From Niabella drilacis (GTDB lineage: Bacteria > Bacteroidota > Bacteroidia > Chitinophagales > Chitinophagaceae): a DNA stretch of 64,000 nt. The notes under the pieces are model-generated. The model did no database searches. It saw only the letters and a program-made list of their open reading frames with translations, and had not been told where the DNA came from. Of the stretch, positions 8,447 through 18,479 are shown piece by piece. The stretch is from contig NZ_FMZO01000013.1 of NCBI RefSeq assembly GCF_900101395.1, positions 92,015-156,014 on the forward strand. The letters are read 5' to 3'. The position numbers and the translations under genes are program-made. Each line of letters starts with the position of its first letter. Within the stretch, counting starts at the first letter, position 1.

Positions 8447-8959
8447 TTATTGATTTTTAAGGTGCATAAATTTTTGTCTGAAGCTGCTTTTGATGCGGTT
8501 TATTTTGGTGGCAACATTGGTTTCTGAAATACCTATGATTTGGGAAATTTCTTTGTGACTCTTTTCTTCCAAATAAAGGAGCATTAATGCTTTATCCAAA
8601 TCTTTTAGTTGGGAAATCATCCGTTGTAAAACACCCAAATCAGTTTCTTTATCTCCAAAACCGTCATTGTCCGGGAAATTGATAATTCCGTCTGTTAAAG
8701 GAGTTGCTATTTTCTTCCTGCTATTCTCTTTTCGGTAAAATGATATAGCAACGTTCAATGAAATTCGATATATCCAGGTTGAATACCTGAAATGGTCGTC
8801 ATAATCGTCAAACGATTTCCATAATTGAACAATGATTTCCTGAACGAGGTCTTTTCGGTCTTCAGCATTTTTGCAATACGAGTTTGCTATCTTGTAAAGG
8901 ATCCCTTTATTAGATTGAACAACGGAGAGAAATATGTCGGATTTATCAGTTTCGTCCAT
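8447..8959 (-). CDS. ECF RNA polymerase sigma factor
   Basis: A 170-residue sigma-70 family protein of ECF type. Region 2 spans about 20-85 (YCKNAEDRKDLVQEIIVQLWKS is region 2.1-2.2, then the DDHFRYSTWIYRISLNVA stretch typical of region 2.3-2.4). Region 4 is at about 110-165, with the helix-turn-helix KEISQIIGISETNVATKINR. It redirects RNA polymerase to a small regulon, probably including its own operon. It overlaps the upstream small lipoprotein gene by 14 bp and is followed by the membrane protein gene after one base. Confidence 0.92.
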   Translation of the reverse strand: MDETDKSDIFLSVVQSNKGILYKIANSYCKNAEDRKDLVQEIIVQLWKSFDDYDDHFRYSTWIYRISLNVAISFYRKENSRKKIATPLTDGIINFPDNDGFGDKETDLGVLQRMISQLKDLDKALMLLYLEEKSHKEISQIIGISETNVATKINRIKSSFRQKFMHLKNQ

Positions 8960-9143
8960 TCTTGTTATCTATGGGTGTATTAACAAAGCCGTTGATTTGT
9001 GCTTCTTTCTTGTTTGATTTTTTTACACTTTGATCCGGATAAGCATAGTAGTGGTTTCTTGTGATGGTTATTCCACATCCTGTTGCCAGGGTCAGTGTCG
9101 AGATAATTGCGATTACAAAGGCGCTGTTTTTTCTGCTACCCAT
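8946..9143 (-). CDS. Small putative lipoprotein upstream of sigma factor
   Basis: A 65-residue protein starting at ATG 9143 (an in-frame TTG at 9167 would add eight residues). The N-terminus has basic residues, a hydrophobic run (FVIAIISTLTLATG) and a lipobox-like LATGC, so it is probably exported and lipidated. The mature part is short, polar and Lys/Asn-rich. No family recognised. Its 14-bp overlap with the sigma factor gene suggests cotranscription. Confidence 0.5.
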   Translation of the reverse strand: MGSRKNSAFVIAIISTLTLATGCGITITRNHYYAYPDQSVKKSNKKEAQINGFVNTPIDNKNGRN

Positions 9144-9167
9144 TTGATTAAATAATTGGATGCTCAA

Positions 9168-9700
9168 CTTTCTATTTTCCTAATTATTCGCACAAGTGGT
9201 CAAAATATCACAGTCCGCAAAAAATATTTTTCAAGCGACTGTCCTGATGTGTGTCAGGGCCGGTCCTGCGCATGCACATAACGATTAAATATACACCGCT
9301 TTCCGCTCTTTTAACGGGTATCGTAGTCCTTTCAGGCTATTCAATTCGCCCAGGAATTCATAGCATATCGACTTTTTATAATCCCGTTTTGTTGCTATAT
9401 GTACAAGGGCGGCAAATGAATGTACCCGGTTATCGTAAGTTACGTCTTTCTGATGTACTTCCGTCATTCCGTAACCCGAGTTGTCCGTGGCTGTTACATC
9501 ATAACTTAATTCAGCCATTATGTGATCAAAAATCATATCCACGTCACAACCGGCCAATATATGTTGTCGAATGGATTGTGTTTTTGCTGGTTCAAACTGC
9601 CAGGAAAAACCTGCTATAACGAGCATGAATCATACTTCACATTAAAGTATACTATTTTAAAGAATCTTCTTTGCTGTTTACAGGAAAGAATTCCATCAGC
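9168..9700. other. Intergenic region without a supported gene
   Basis: Frames exist on both strands (for example 9285-9626 minus), but their translations match no family I know and overlap each other. I see no tRNA or mobile-element end. Promoter signals for the susC operon begin after this stretch. Confidence 0.4.
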
Positions 9701-9722
9701 CGGTCTGCTCTTGTGTACTTTT

Positions 9723-9754
9723 CGTTCCGGGAACGGTTTCGGCAACGTTCCCGA
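9723..9754 (+). promoter_or_regulatory. LacI-type operator ahead of susC
   Basis: TCGGCAACGTTCCCGA at 9739-9754 is an even palindrome around a central CG with 7 of 8 pairs matching, the usual form of LacI/GalR operators (AACGTT core). CGGGAACG (9728-9735) and CGTTCCCG (9746-9753) also form a perfect 8-bp inverted repeat, and CGTTCC-G-GGAACG lies at 9723-9735. The site is about 100 bp before the susC start; the LacI-family gene at 26076 is its likely reader. Confidence 0.55.
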
Positions 9755-9854
9755 TACATCTTGTTTATTGGTTAGCAAATTTGCATACTAATTCCAACTA
9801 AATTGCTTTTAGTTGTGATAACAACGAAACCTAAAGTATATAACGATTTTGTTT

Positions 9855-12800
9855 ATGAAAAGAACAAACTTAAACTTGCCGGGCATTTTCCGTGCCGTAT
9901 TATCAACCTTACTGGTTGTTTTTCTGGCAGCAGCCTCCTATGGTCAAGACCAGACCATAAAAGGAAAGATTATCGATGAAAATGCCCTGCCTATTAGTGG
10001 CGCTACAATCCGGGTAAAGGGAACATCAATAGGCCTCCTGTCTGAGAGCGATGGCTCTTTTACTTTAAATAACGTTTCCCCGGGAAGCGTATTATTGATC
10101 AGCTATTCAGGATACCTGGAAAAAGAGGTCAATGCTGAAAGCGCCGGAATAACGTCTATTCAGCTACAAAGGGCCAATATCAGTTTGGATGAAGTCATGG
10201 TGGTTGGTTATGGTTCCCGTAAAAAAAGTGAGATTACCGGGGCCATCACGTCTGTGAAAGCCTCCGAGCTCACACAAACGCCTATTGCTAACCTGGCTCA
10301 GGGTTTACAAGGCAGGGTGCCGGGATTACAAATTACACAAAACAATGCCGCGCCGGGTGGCAGCATTAGTGTACGTCTCCGGGGTACCAATTCTATTAAT
10401 GGATCGTCAGAGCCATTGTATATTGTAGATGGAGTACAAATCCAGAACTCAACAGCAAGCGGTGTTACAGGTCCTCCTACTTTAGGTAACATCAGTGGTG
10501 TAGGTGGATTTGCCAACCAGGTGAGTTCCCTTTCATTTCTGAATCCTAATGACATTGAATCGATACAGGTTTTGAAGGACGCTTCTGCAGCCGCAATCTA
10601 TGGTTCACAGGCTGCCAACGGGGTAATTATCATCACCACAAAAAAAGGTAAGGCAGGATCTTCTTTGATTAACTATGACGGTTATTATGGGGTGCAAAAC
10701 ATCACTAAAACGATTCCTGTTCTGAATGCTGCCGAGTTTGCAAAAATCGAGAACGAAATCTATAAAACCAATCGTTTTACCCAGCCCGATTCTTTTGGAG
10801 TAGGAACCGACTGGCAGGATGTTCTTTTCAGAACAGCGTCTATCCAAAACCACCAGCTTAGCTTTTCCGGAGGTACTGATAAAACCCAGGTATTAATGGC
10901 CCTGAACTATTTTGGCCAGGAGGGTATTGTACAGAAGTCTAAATTTGACCGCTATTCTGTTCGGCTCAATATTGACCATGCTGTTAAAAGCTGGCTGAAA
11001 GTAGGAACTACGACTACGTTTTCACGCTCTGTAAATGACCGTGTACAAACCGGCTCTATCAATAACGATGGAGGGGGCCTTACCCAATCGTTGATTGGCG
11101 CTGCTTTAAGTGCACCGCCTACATTGAAGCCCTATCATACCGACGGGAGTGTATATATGTGGCGCGAGCAGCCTTATGGTTCGTTTTATAGTGAGCTGAG
11201 AAACCCGGTTCAGGGCCTGCAAACCATGGATGTGACCAGAACCAACATGTTATTAAGTAATTTCTACATAGACCTGTCCATTTTAAAGGGGCTTAAATAC
11301 CGAATGAACCTAAGCGCCAATACCAATAACGCCTTAAATGATTATTATTTCCCGGCTTCTGCTTTTACTGCGGGCGAAATTTCAGTGGCAGGAGGTCTTG
11401 GTGGCTACGGCATGAAGATGAATACCAATTTTATCAGGCTGATGCACGAAAGCATTCTTACTTATGATAAAACATTTGCAGAAGATCATGCTTTCAAATT
11501 CACCGGTGTTTTCAGCGCTTTGGAAAATAATAACAATTACAATTATGCCATCGGCTATGGTTTTGCCAATGATGCTACTACGAATGAAGCATTACAGTTA
11601 GCAAGAAATTTTTCGGTCAACTCGGGCAGAACAAAAGACAACCTCATCTCTTACCTCGGGAGGATCAACTATAATTTCAGGGGTAAGTATTTTCTCGATC
11701 TGACGGCCAGGGCGGATGGCAGCAGTAAGTTTGGCGCTAACAATAAGTATGGTTTTTTCCCGGCCGCGGCTATTGCCTGGAACGTATCGCGCGAAAGCTT
11801 CCTGGCGAACCAGGAGGCCATCTCCAATTTACGTCTTAGAGCGAGTATTGGAAAAACAGGAAACCAGGCGGCTGTTGATCCTTACCAGTCGCTTGCTATT
11901 GTATCAGCCGGGAATGATTATATTTTCAACAATGCGCTTACTAAAGCTATTTTACCTGTGGGCGTACCTAATCCTGACTTAAGATGGGAGACATCTGTTC
12001 AATCAAATATAGGATTGGAGCTTGACCTGTTTGATAGCCGGCTGAATTTCGTAGCAGATGTTTATAATAAAAAGACTACAGATCTCATCTTTAAGAAAAA
12101 CCTGCCGTTATCTTCCGGCTATGAAACGGTTACCGGCAACTTCGCATCCATCCTGAACAAAGGGATCGAACTATCATTAGGCGGAGACATCATCCGGTCA
12201 AATGATATCCGGTGGAACCTGAATGCCAATCTTACCATTAACCGCAATAAGTTACTGGCACTGGCGGGTGATTCTACCAGGGAAGTGGCCATTAATAACT
12301 ACAATATCCTTAAAATTGGAGAACCTCTGGGCTTGTTCAAAACCTATGTATATGATGGTCAGTTCCAGGAAGGTGATGTCATCATTCCCGGTCAGCCGGT
12401 GACCGCTCCCCGCCCTGGCGCCCAGCGTGTGAAGGATGTGAATGGAGATGGTAAGATATCTGATGCGGACAGGGTTATAACCGGCAACGCCAACCCCAAG
12501 TTCATTTATGGTTTTTCCACCACGCTGAACATTTACAAGTTTGACCTGAATGCCTTTTTCTCCGGTGTGCAGGGCAACAAGATCTTCAACCTGGCCAGAT
12601 GGTCACTCGAAAATCCCGTAGGCGGGCGCAATGTGCTGGCAGGACTGGCCGACAGGTGGACCACTACCAATACCGGCGGGCAATACCAGGTGGCCGTAGG
12701 AAGCCAGGGAGGCCGGCTCCCTTTATCGGATCGTTATCTTGAAGACGGATCCTTCCTGCGTTGTAAAAACATTTCATTGGGCTACACTTTTAAGCCGAAA

Positions 12801-12977
12801 GGGTTTAACAACATAAGGGCATATGTAAGCGGGAATAACCTGTTTACCATAACCAAGTATACCGGGTTTGATCCGGAGGTTGGCTCTTTTGGTAATTCGA
12901 ATACTCAGTTTGGTGTTGACAATATTGTTTACCCTCTTTCTCGCTCTATTCTTGGTGGCGTACAAATTACTTTCTAA
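9855..12977 (+). CDS. SusC/RagA-type TonB-dependent outer-membrane transporter
   Basis: A 1040-residue SusC-like protein. The order is a signal peptide (~1-30, hydrophobic VLSTLLVVFLAAASYGQ), a carboxypeptidase-regulatory-like domain (~35-110, GKIIDENALPISGATIRV), a plug (SLDEVMVVGYGSRKKSEITGA to VIIITTKKGKAG) and a beta-barrel ending in aromatic F. No STN domain, so no direct sigma signalling is expected. It imports an oligosaccharide across the outer membrane with the SusD partner 11 bp downstream, driven by TonB. The start is ATG 9855; a TTG two codons upstream is weaker. First gene of an operon running to about 26 kb. Confidence 0.95.
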   Translation: MKRTNLNLPGIFRAVLSTLLVVFLAAASYGQDQTIKGKIIDENALPISGATIRVKGTSIGLLSESDGSFTLNNVSPGSVLLISYSGYLEKEVNAESAGITSIQLQRANISLDEVMVVGYGSRKKSEITGAITSVKASELTQTPIANLAQGLQGRVPGLQITQNNAAPGGSISVRLRGTNSINGSSEPLYIVDGVQIQNSTASGVTGPPTLGNISGVGGFANQVSSLSFLNPNDIESIQVLKDASAAAIYGSQAANGVIIITTKKGKAGSSLINYDGYYGVQNITKTIPVLNAAEFAKIENEIYKTNRFTQPDSFGVGTDWQDVLFRTASIQNHQLSFSGGTDKTQVLMALNYFGQEGIVQKSKFDRYSVRLNIDHAVKSWLKVGTTTTFSRSVNDRVQTGSINNDGGGLTQSLIGAALSAPPTLKPYHTDGSVYMWREQPYGSFYSELRNPVQGLQTMDVTRTNMLLSNFYIDLSILKGLKYRMNLSANTNNALNDYYFPASAFTAGEISVAGGLGGYGMKMNTNFIRLMHESILTYDKTFAEDHAFKFTGVFSALENNNNYNYAIGYGFANDATTNEALQLARNFSVNSGRTKDNLISYLGRINYNFRGKYFLDLTARADGSSKFGANNKYGFFPAAAIAWNVSRESFLANQEAISNLRLRASIGKTGNQAAVDPYQSLAIVSAGNDYIFNNALTKAILPVGVPNPDLRWETSVQSNIGLELDLFDSRLNFVADVYNKKTTDLIFKKNLPLSSGYETVTGNFASILNKGIELSLGGDIIRSNDIRWNLNANLTINRNKLLALAGDSTREVAINNYNILKIGEPLGLFKTYVYDGQFQEGDVIIPGQPVTAPRPGAQRVKDVNGDGKISDADRVITGNANPKFIYGFSTTLNIYKFDLNAFFSGVQGNKIFNLARWSLENPVGGRNVLAGLADRWTTTNTGGQYQVAVGSQGGRLPLSDRYLEDGSFLRCKNISLGYTFKPKGFNNIRAYVSGNNLFTITKYTGFDPEVGSFGNSNTQFGVDNIVYPLSRSILGGVQITF

Positions 12978-12988
12978 AAACGGCATAT

Positions 12989-14476
12989 ATGAAACGCTTT
13001 AGTTATCTTATACTATTATTAGCATCTTTTACAGCCTGTAAAAGATCACTCGATGAAAAGGCTTTTTCGGCTATTTATACACAGGACTTTTATAAAAGCG
13101 CCGGCGACGCAGAAGCTGCCATCTCGGCCGCATATGGCAGCCTTTATGTGATGTACAGCAGTGGCGCGCCCCTGTTTGCTTCAGACTGGTCGGCCGACCA
13201 AACCTTCCCCCGTAATGTGGTCGGCAGGAATAGTCTGCCCATGTTTACCTATGATGCGCCCTACTCTGTACAAACCAGTTTCGGCAGATCTAATGAATCC
13301 CCGATGGAAATATGGAAAAGAGCTTACCAGGGGATCGAAAGCGCTAACTGGGTAATCGACAAAGTACCGGCCATTACAATGGACACCGTGAGACGTAACA
13401 GCATTGTGGGAGAGGCCTATTTTCTCCGTGGGTTCTATCACTGGATGTTGACTAAAAACTTCGGTAGTATCGTTGTAAAAACGGCGCCCACCAATTCTAT
13501 TGATGGCGCTTTTGTAGGAAGCAGTCCGATCAGCGAAGTGTATAACCAGATCATATCAGACCTGTCAACAGCAGAAAGGCTATTGTCCGACTACAGCGCT
13601 TCTTTTGTAAAGGGCCGTGTATCTAAGCAATCCGCACAATTACTTCATGCTAAAGCAGCCTTGTACAATGAACGATGGGATGAGGCCCAGAAGAGCGCCC
13701 AGGCTGTAATCAATTCAGGGAAATATACGCTGATGCCTTCCTTCGTTGATCTTTTTACCGCGGCAAAAAAAGACCAGGCGCGCCAGGAGGTTTTATTTGA
13801 TGTGGAGCTGAACAATACGACCAACCCCATCCGGCAATCGCAGGTACATTATTTCTATGCGCCTTTAGGAGTGTCGGACTACAATAAAGGCGGCGCCGGT
13901 GGTATTTATGTATTCAGTGCCTTTTATAATTCGTTCGCCGCAAATGATGCCAGGAAGCAACTATTGGCTACCAGCTATACCAATGGCAGCGGCGTGGTAG
14001 TGCCGCAGGCAAATATTGATACAAGGCTGGCAACCAAAGACCTTGTACTGATGGGTAAATACAAAGATCCTAATTCTGTAGGTGCCTATGCCAGCAATAA
14101 TCTGTACCTGTTAAGACTGGCCGATGCCTATCTGATTGCCGCAGAAGCGGAAGCACGTGCTACCGGGCCATCTACCAGTGCGTATACCAATGTAAACGCT
14201 ATCAGAACAAGAGCCGGCCTGCCGAATCTTACTGAGGGCCTGGGCAAAGAGGCCTTTATTGATTCGGTGTTGGTGGAGCGATCGAAAGAGTTTTATGGAG
14301 AAGGCGACCGCTGGTATGACCTCACACGCACCGGTAAATTCCTTACCGTAATATCTACGGCTGTAAACGCAGATTACCCGGAAAGAACAGTAACGGCCAG
14401 GAATAAATACTTCCCGATACCGCAGGTAGAAATTAATGCAAACCCCAAACTGGAACAAAACCCGGATTGGAAATAA
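12989..14476 (+). CDS. SusD/RagB-type surface glycan-binding lipoprotein
   Basis: A 495-residue SusD-like protein with a lipoprotein signal (LLLASFTACKRS, lipid Cys at about 17). The N-terminal half has TPR-like helices (EAYFLRGFYHWMLTKNFG), and the C-terminal RagB/SusD part holds the family signature LRLADAYLIAAEAEAR and VERSKEFYGEGDRWYDLTRTG. It sits over the SusC barrel as a glycan-binding lid. It follows susC by 11 bp. Confidence 0.95.
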   Translation: MKRFSYLILLLASFTACKRSLDEKAFSAIYTQDFYKSAGDAEAAISAAYGSLYVMYSSGAPLFASDWSADQTFPRNVVGRNSLPMFTYDAPYSVQTSFGRSNESPMEIWKRAYQGIESANWVIDKVPAITMDTVRRNSIVGEAYFLRGFYHWMLTKNFGSIVVKTAPTNSIDGAFVGSSPISEVYNQIISDLSTAERLLSDYSASFVKGRVSKQSAQLLHAKAALYNERWDEAQKSAQAVINSGKYTLMPSFVDLFTAAKKDQARQEVLFDVELNNTTNPIRQSQVHYFYAPLGVSDYNKGGAGGIYVFSAFYNSFAANDARKQLLATSYTNGSGVVVPQANIDTRLATKDLVLMGKYKDPNSVGAYASNNLYLLRLADAYLIAAEAEARATGPSTSAYTNVNAIRTRAGLPNLTEGLGKEAFIDSVLVERSKEFYGEGDRWYDLTRTGKFLTVISTAVNADYPERTVTARNKYFPIPQVEINANPKLEQNPDWK

Positions 14477-14509
14477 ACGCTATTCAAAAATTTTGCAGAT
14501 ATATATTTT

Positions 14510-16780
14510 ATGATAGAAGACAAAGGCGGTCATGCCAGAAACTTTCCCAGCCATACCGTCCACGCTGACCTGGTAATTATTGGTGGTGGTATAAGCGGTG
14601 TATGCTGTGCTATTACTGCAGCGCGTGAAGGGGTACAGGTAGCGCTGGTGCAGGACCGCCCGGTATTGGGTGGCAACGCGTCAAGCGAAGTGAGGCTTTG
14701 GATACTCGGTGCTACTTCACATATGGGTAATAACAACCGGTGGTCCCGCGAGGGTGGTGTAATGGATGAGCTGCTTGTAGAAAATATCTATCGCAATCCG
14801 GAAGGCAACCCGGTAATTTTTGACACCGTCCTTTTGGAAAAAGTAATGCAGGAGGCCAACATCCGGCTTTTCCTCAATACAGCTGTTCATGAAGTGATAA
14901 AAGGTGATAGCGATACCATACAAACGGTAAATGCATTTTGCAGCCAGAACCAGACGCTCTATACGTTTACGGCGCCCTATTTCTGTGATGCTTCGGGCGA
15001 TGGCGTGGTGGCCTTTTTAGCCGGTGCTCCCTTTAGAATGGGCGCTGAATCTAAAGCAGAGTTTGGTGAAAGATTTGCCCCTTCTCAACAATATGGTGAA
15101 TTGCTGGGGCATAGTATCTACTTCTACTCAAAAGATACAGGCAAACCGGTACGCTTTGTGCCGCCTTCCTTTGCGATTGCTGATATTGCGTCCATTCCCC
15201 GGTACAAAATGTTTAATGTAAAGGATCAGGGATGCAAGCTATGGTGGATTGAATATGGAGGACGGCTGGACACCGTGCACGAAACCGAAACCATCAAATG
15301 GCAGCTTTGGCAGGTAGTGTATGGTGTATGGGACTATATCAAAAATTCCGGTAACTTTCCCGAGGCGGCTGATTATACACTTGAATGGGTTGGTACCATT
15401 CCGGGTAAAAGAGAAAGCCGGCGTTTCAACGGCGATTATATGCTCATACAGCAGGACATTGTTGAACAACGGATGCATACGGACGCCGTATCTTACGGAG
15501 GATGGTCTATTGACCTTCATCCTGCCGATGGCGTATTTAGCGAACTGCCCGGTTGTAACCAATGGCATAGTAAGGGTATTTACCAGATCCCCTACCGAAG
15601 TCTGTACAGCAATAGCATCTCTAACCTGTTTCTTGCCGGGCGCATCATCAGCGCTTCACATGTGGCTTTTGGCTCTACCAGGGTAATGGCTACATCCGCC
15701 AATAGCGCGCAGGCGGTAGCTATGGCTGCCGTACTGGCTGTAAAATATGGAATATCTGCCCGGCAGGTCAATGATCACATCACGGAACTGCAGCAAAGCC
15801 TGATGAAAACAGGCCAGTTTATTCCCGGTGTAAAGGCGCGGGATGAGCAGGACCTGGTCCAGTTAGCCTGCATTACCGCCAGCAGCGAATACGAACTGAA
15901 AGCCTTATCGCAAAGCGATCAGTTGCATCACCTGGAAATAGGGATGGCGCAAATGATCCCGGCTGTTGCGGGTTTGCTTCCGGTAATGGAACTGGCTGTT
16001 GTTGCAACTGCATCTACCAGCCTTGTTGTACAACTGGCCGTATCCTCGCGCAACGGTAATTTTACGCCGGATATCGTGCTGGAAGAAAAAACACTGGCAG
16101 TAGCGGAGGGGAGCAGTACGCTAAGTTTACAATTCAACACCGATCCTGGAAGCAACGGATATATTTTTCTCATCTTCAGGAAAAACCCTCACATTAAAAT
16201 CGTGTTATCTGACGAAAGGCTGACGGGGGTATTATCACTCTTCCAGGCAGAGAATAAAGCAGTATCCAATAGCGGGGTACAAACTCCTCCGGCAGATATC
16301 GGAATGGATAGCTTTGAATTTTGGACACCACAAAGAAGGCCTTCCGGCCAGAATATGGCTTTTGCATTTGCCGCTCCTGTCTACTCTTTCAGGGCAGAAA
16401 GTATAAAGAACGGTTATGCAAGGCCCTTTATCATCCCCAATGCATGGGTAGCTAAAAAAGAAGATGCAGCGCCCCGCATTACGCTGCAATGGGAAAAAAC
16501 GGTCACCATCCGCACCATCCTGTTAAGCTTTGATACAGACTTCGATCATCCTATGGAATCGGTGCTTATGCAGCACCCGGAAACGGTTATGCCGTTCTGT
16601 ATACGCAGCTATAAAATACTGGATGGTAAAAGCAACCTGGTACAAAAAGTTAGCGGTAATTACCAGACAAGAAATATCATTAAATTAGAAGCGCCTCTTG
16701 TAACCGACCGACTGGTTATTGAAGCAGCACATCCAAACGAACAGGTTCCGGCCGCTATTTTTGAAATCAGATGCTATTAA
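14510..16780 (+). CDS. FAD-dependent oxidoreductase of a PUL
   Basis: A 756-residue flavoenzyme. A Rossmann FAD-binding motif GGGISG is at 25-30 within LVIIGGGISGVCCAITAARE; further FAD-contact segments are DASGDGVVAFLAGA and GSTRVMATSANSAQAVAMAA. The last ~300 residues look like beta-rich accessory domains. No signal peptide, so it should act in the cytoplasm. Family members (FAD-dependent oxidoreductase, PF12831-like) are frequent in Bacteroidota polysaccharide loci, where their substrate is usually unknown; oxidation of a released sugar is inference. It is cotranscribed with susCD (33 bp gap) and the symporter (7 bp). Confidence 0.85.
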   Translation: MIEDKGGHARNFPSHTVHADLVIIGGGISGVCCAITAAREGVQVALVQDRPVLGGNASSEVRLWILGATSHMGNNNRWSREGGVMDELLVENIYRNPEGNPVIFDTVLLEKVMQEANIRLFLNTAVHEVIKGDSDTIQTVNAFCSQNQTLYTFTAPYFCDASGDGVVAFLAGAPFRMGAESKAEFGERFAPSQQYGELLGHSIYFYSKDTGKPVRFVPPSFAIADIASIPRYKMFNVKDQGCKLWWIEYGGRLDTVHETETIKWQLWQVVYGVWDYIKNSGNFPEAADYTLEWVGTIPGKRESRRFNGDYMLIQQDIVEQRMHTDAVSYGGWSIDLHPADGVFSELPGCNQWHSKGIYQIPYRSLYSNSISNLFLAGRIISASHVAFGSTRVMATSANSAQAVAMAAVLAVKYGISARQVNDHITELQQSLMKTGQFIPGVKARDEQDLVQLACITASSEYELKALSQSDQLHHLEIGMAQMIPAVAGLLPVMELAVVATASTSLVVQLAVSSRNGNFTPDIVLEEKTLAVAEGSSTLSLQFNTDPGSNGYIFLIFRKNPHIKIVLSDERLTGVLSLFQAENKAVSNSGVQTPPADIGMDSFEFWTPQRRPSGQNMAFAFAAPVYSFRAESIKNGYARPFIIPNAWVAKKEDAAPRITLQWEKTVTIRTILLSFDTDFDHPMESVLMQHPETVMPFCIRSYKILDGKSNLVQKVSGNYQTRNIIKLEAPLVTDRLVIEAAHPNEQVPAAIFEIRCY

Positions 16781-16787
16781 GACCATT

Positions 16788-18452
16788 ATGAGTAAACTTG
16801 ACTTTATAGTAATTTGCGTTTTTGCCATTTTAATGGTCATCATCGGGCTGGTGTTTACAGCTCAAAGCAGTAAAAGCTCCAAATCCTTTTTTGAGGCGGG
16901 CGGCAGTACGCCCTGGTGGATCAATGGCCTGTCCTTATTTATTTCCTATTTCTCTGCAGCAACCTTTGTAGTATGGGGGTCCATTGCCTATAAACATGGC
17001 CTGGTAGCCAATACCATACAATTTACCATGTGTTTAAGTGGCATCGTAACCGCCCTGTGGATAGCAGGCCGGTGGAAAAAAACAGGCGCCACAACAGCCG
17101 CCGAATACCTGGGCAAACGATACGGGAAATCGGCCAAACAGTACTTTAGCTATATGGTACTGTTATATAGCCTGGTTAGTACAGCAGCCATACTCTATGC
17201 AGTGGGAAAGATTGTGTATGTAGCCACCCCGTTTTCTTTAGAAACCTGTATTATCGCCATTGGCATCACGATCATTGTGTACACAACAGGCGGTGGCCTT
17301 TGGGGGGTATTGGTTACAGATGTGGTACAATTTGTAATTCTTTCGGCTGCCGTCATCATTATTATTCCTCTTTCTTTAAGTGAAGTGGGCGGTATGACGC
17401 AGTTTCTGCAAAAAACACCCGACCGGTTCTTTGACCCCGTAAATGATGAATACACATTCGGCTTTATGTGCTCCTTCTTTATATACCAGGTAGTTTATAT
17501 AGCCGGCAACTGGAGCTATGTACAACGTTACACTTCCGTATCTTCTGCCAGGAATGCCAAAAAAGTAGCCTGGCTCTTCTCCGGGCTTTACCTGGTAGCG
17601 CCCATTATCTGGATGCTTCCACCGATGATCTACCGGGTCATCAACCCGGGCCTGGATGGCGCCGGAGCAGAAGGTGCTTATATGATGTTATGCCAAAAAG
17701 TATTGCCGGCCGGTTTAATAGGCCTGGTACTTTCAGGTATGATTGCTGCCACATCAAGCAAAGCAAATACAACCATTAATACCGCTGCAATCATCTTTGC
17801 GCAGGATATTTATAAAGGCGTTTTCTTTAAGCACACCTCTGATAAAAAGCAAATACTGGTAGCCCGCATTTTTACTATACTTTTCGGCGCTGCTACAGTA
17901 TTTCTGGCTATTCTTGTTCCCGCTGCAGGTGGTATTGTAGAAGTAGTATTGAGCACGGCCGCTATTGCCGGTGGCAGTTTGTTTGGGCCGGTCATATTTT
18001 CATTGTTCTCCAGGCGTCAAACAGAAAGTTCCCTCATCGTTATTTCAATCGTCTCGGTTGTTGTAAGTCTTTTCTTTAAAGCACTGGCTCCTTCCCTGCT
18101 GGACATTAAACTTTCCCGGACGGTAGAAACGATCCTCGGTGTTGGCCTGCCCCTGGTACTGCTTGCTTTTTTTGAATTATATGCTGCAATAAAAGGAATA
18201 AAAGTACCTTATTTTATCACCGAAGCAGGAGAAAGCGGGCTGTCGCCGGATATTGAATCTGCAAAACAAAATATATTCGGCACCAGGGTAATTGCCTGGA
18301 GTGCGGGGTTTGTGGGCGTTGGCATCAGCCTTTTAGGATTTCTGGCCGAAAACGGAAGTGTTGCCGTTGTTGTTGGCGCAGGCATCGTCATTATTTCAGC
18401 CTTAATTTTAATCCGTCAAAAAAGGGCTGCCGCGGTGGCAGGTACCTCCTGA
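16788..18452 (+). CDS. Sodium:solute symporter (SSS family)
   Basis: A 554-residue inner-membrane transporter with about 13-14 hydrophobic segments, starting MSKLDFIVICVFAILMVI. SSS-family features: GGSTPWWINGLSLFISYFSAATFV near 35-60 and GLIGLVLSGMIAATSSKANT in the central sodium-site helix region. ATG 16788 is chosen because the longer frame overlaps the FAD gene. It probably takes up the mono- or oligosaccharide released by the locus's enzymes, driven by sodium. Confidence 0.92.
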   Translation: MSKLDFIVICVFAILMVIIGLVFTAQSSKSSKSFFEAGGSTPWWINGLSLFISYFSAATFVVWGSIAYKHGLVANTIQFTMCLSGIVTALWIAGRWKKTGATTAAEYLGKRYGKSAKQYFSYMVLLYSLVSTAAILYAVGKIVYVATPFSLETCIIAIGITIIVYTTGGGLWGVLVTDVVQFVILSAAVIIIIPLSLSEVGGMTQFLQKTPDRFFDPVNDEYTFGFMCSFFIYQVVYIAGNWSYVQRYTSVSSARNAKKVAWLFSGLYLVAPIIWMLPPMIYRVINPGLDGAGAEGAYMMLCQKVLPAGLIGLVLSGMIAATSSKANTTINTAAIIFAQDIYKGVFFKHTSDKKQILVARIFTILFGAATVFLAILVPAAGGIVEVVLSTAAIAGGSLFGPVIFSLFSRRQTESSLIVISIVSVVVSLFFKALAPSLLDIKLSRTVETILGVGLPLVLLAFFELYAAIKGIKVPYFITEAGESGLSPDIESAKQNIFGTRVIAWSAGFVGVGISLLGFLAENGSVAVVVGAGIVIISALILIRQKRAAAVAGTS

Positions 18453-18479
18453 CGGGTTTTTTTAATAAAACAGTAAGAA

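Noticed and set aside
9285..9626. 113-residue minus-strand frame upstream of susC
   Set aside because: No recognisable family, no promoter or overlap with an operon, and competing frames on the other strand.
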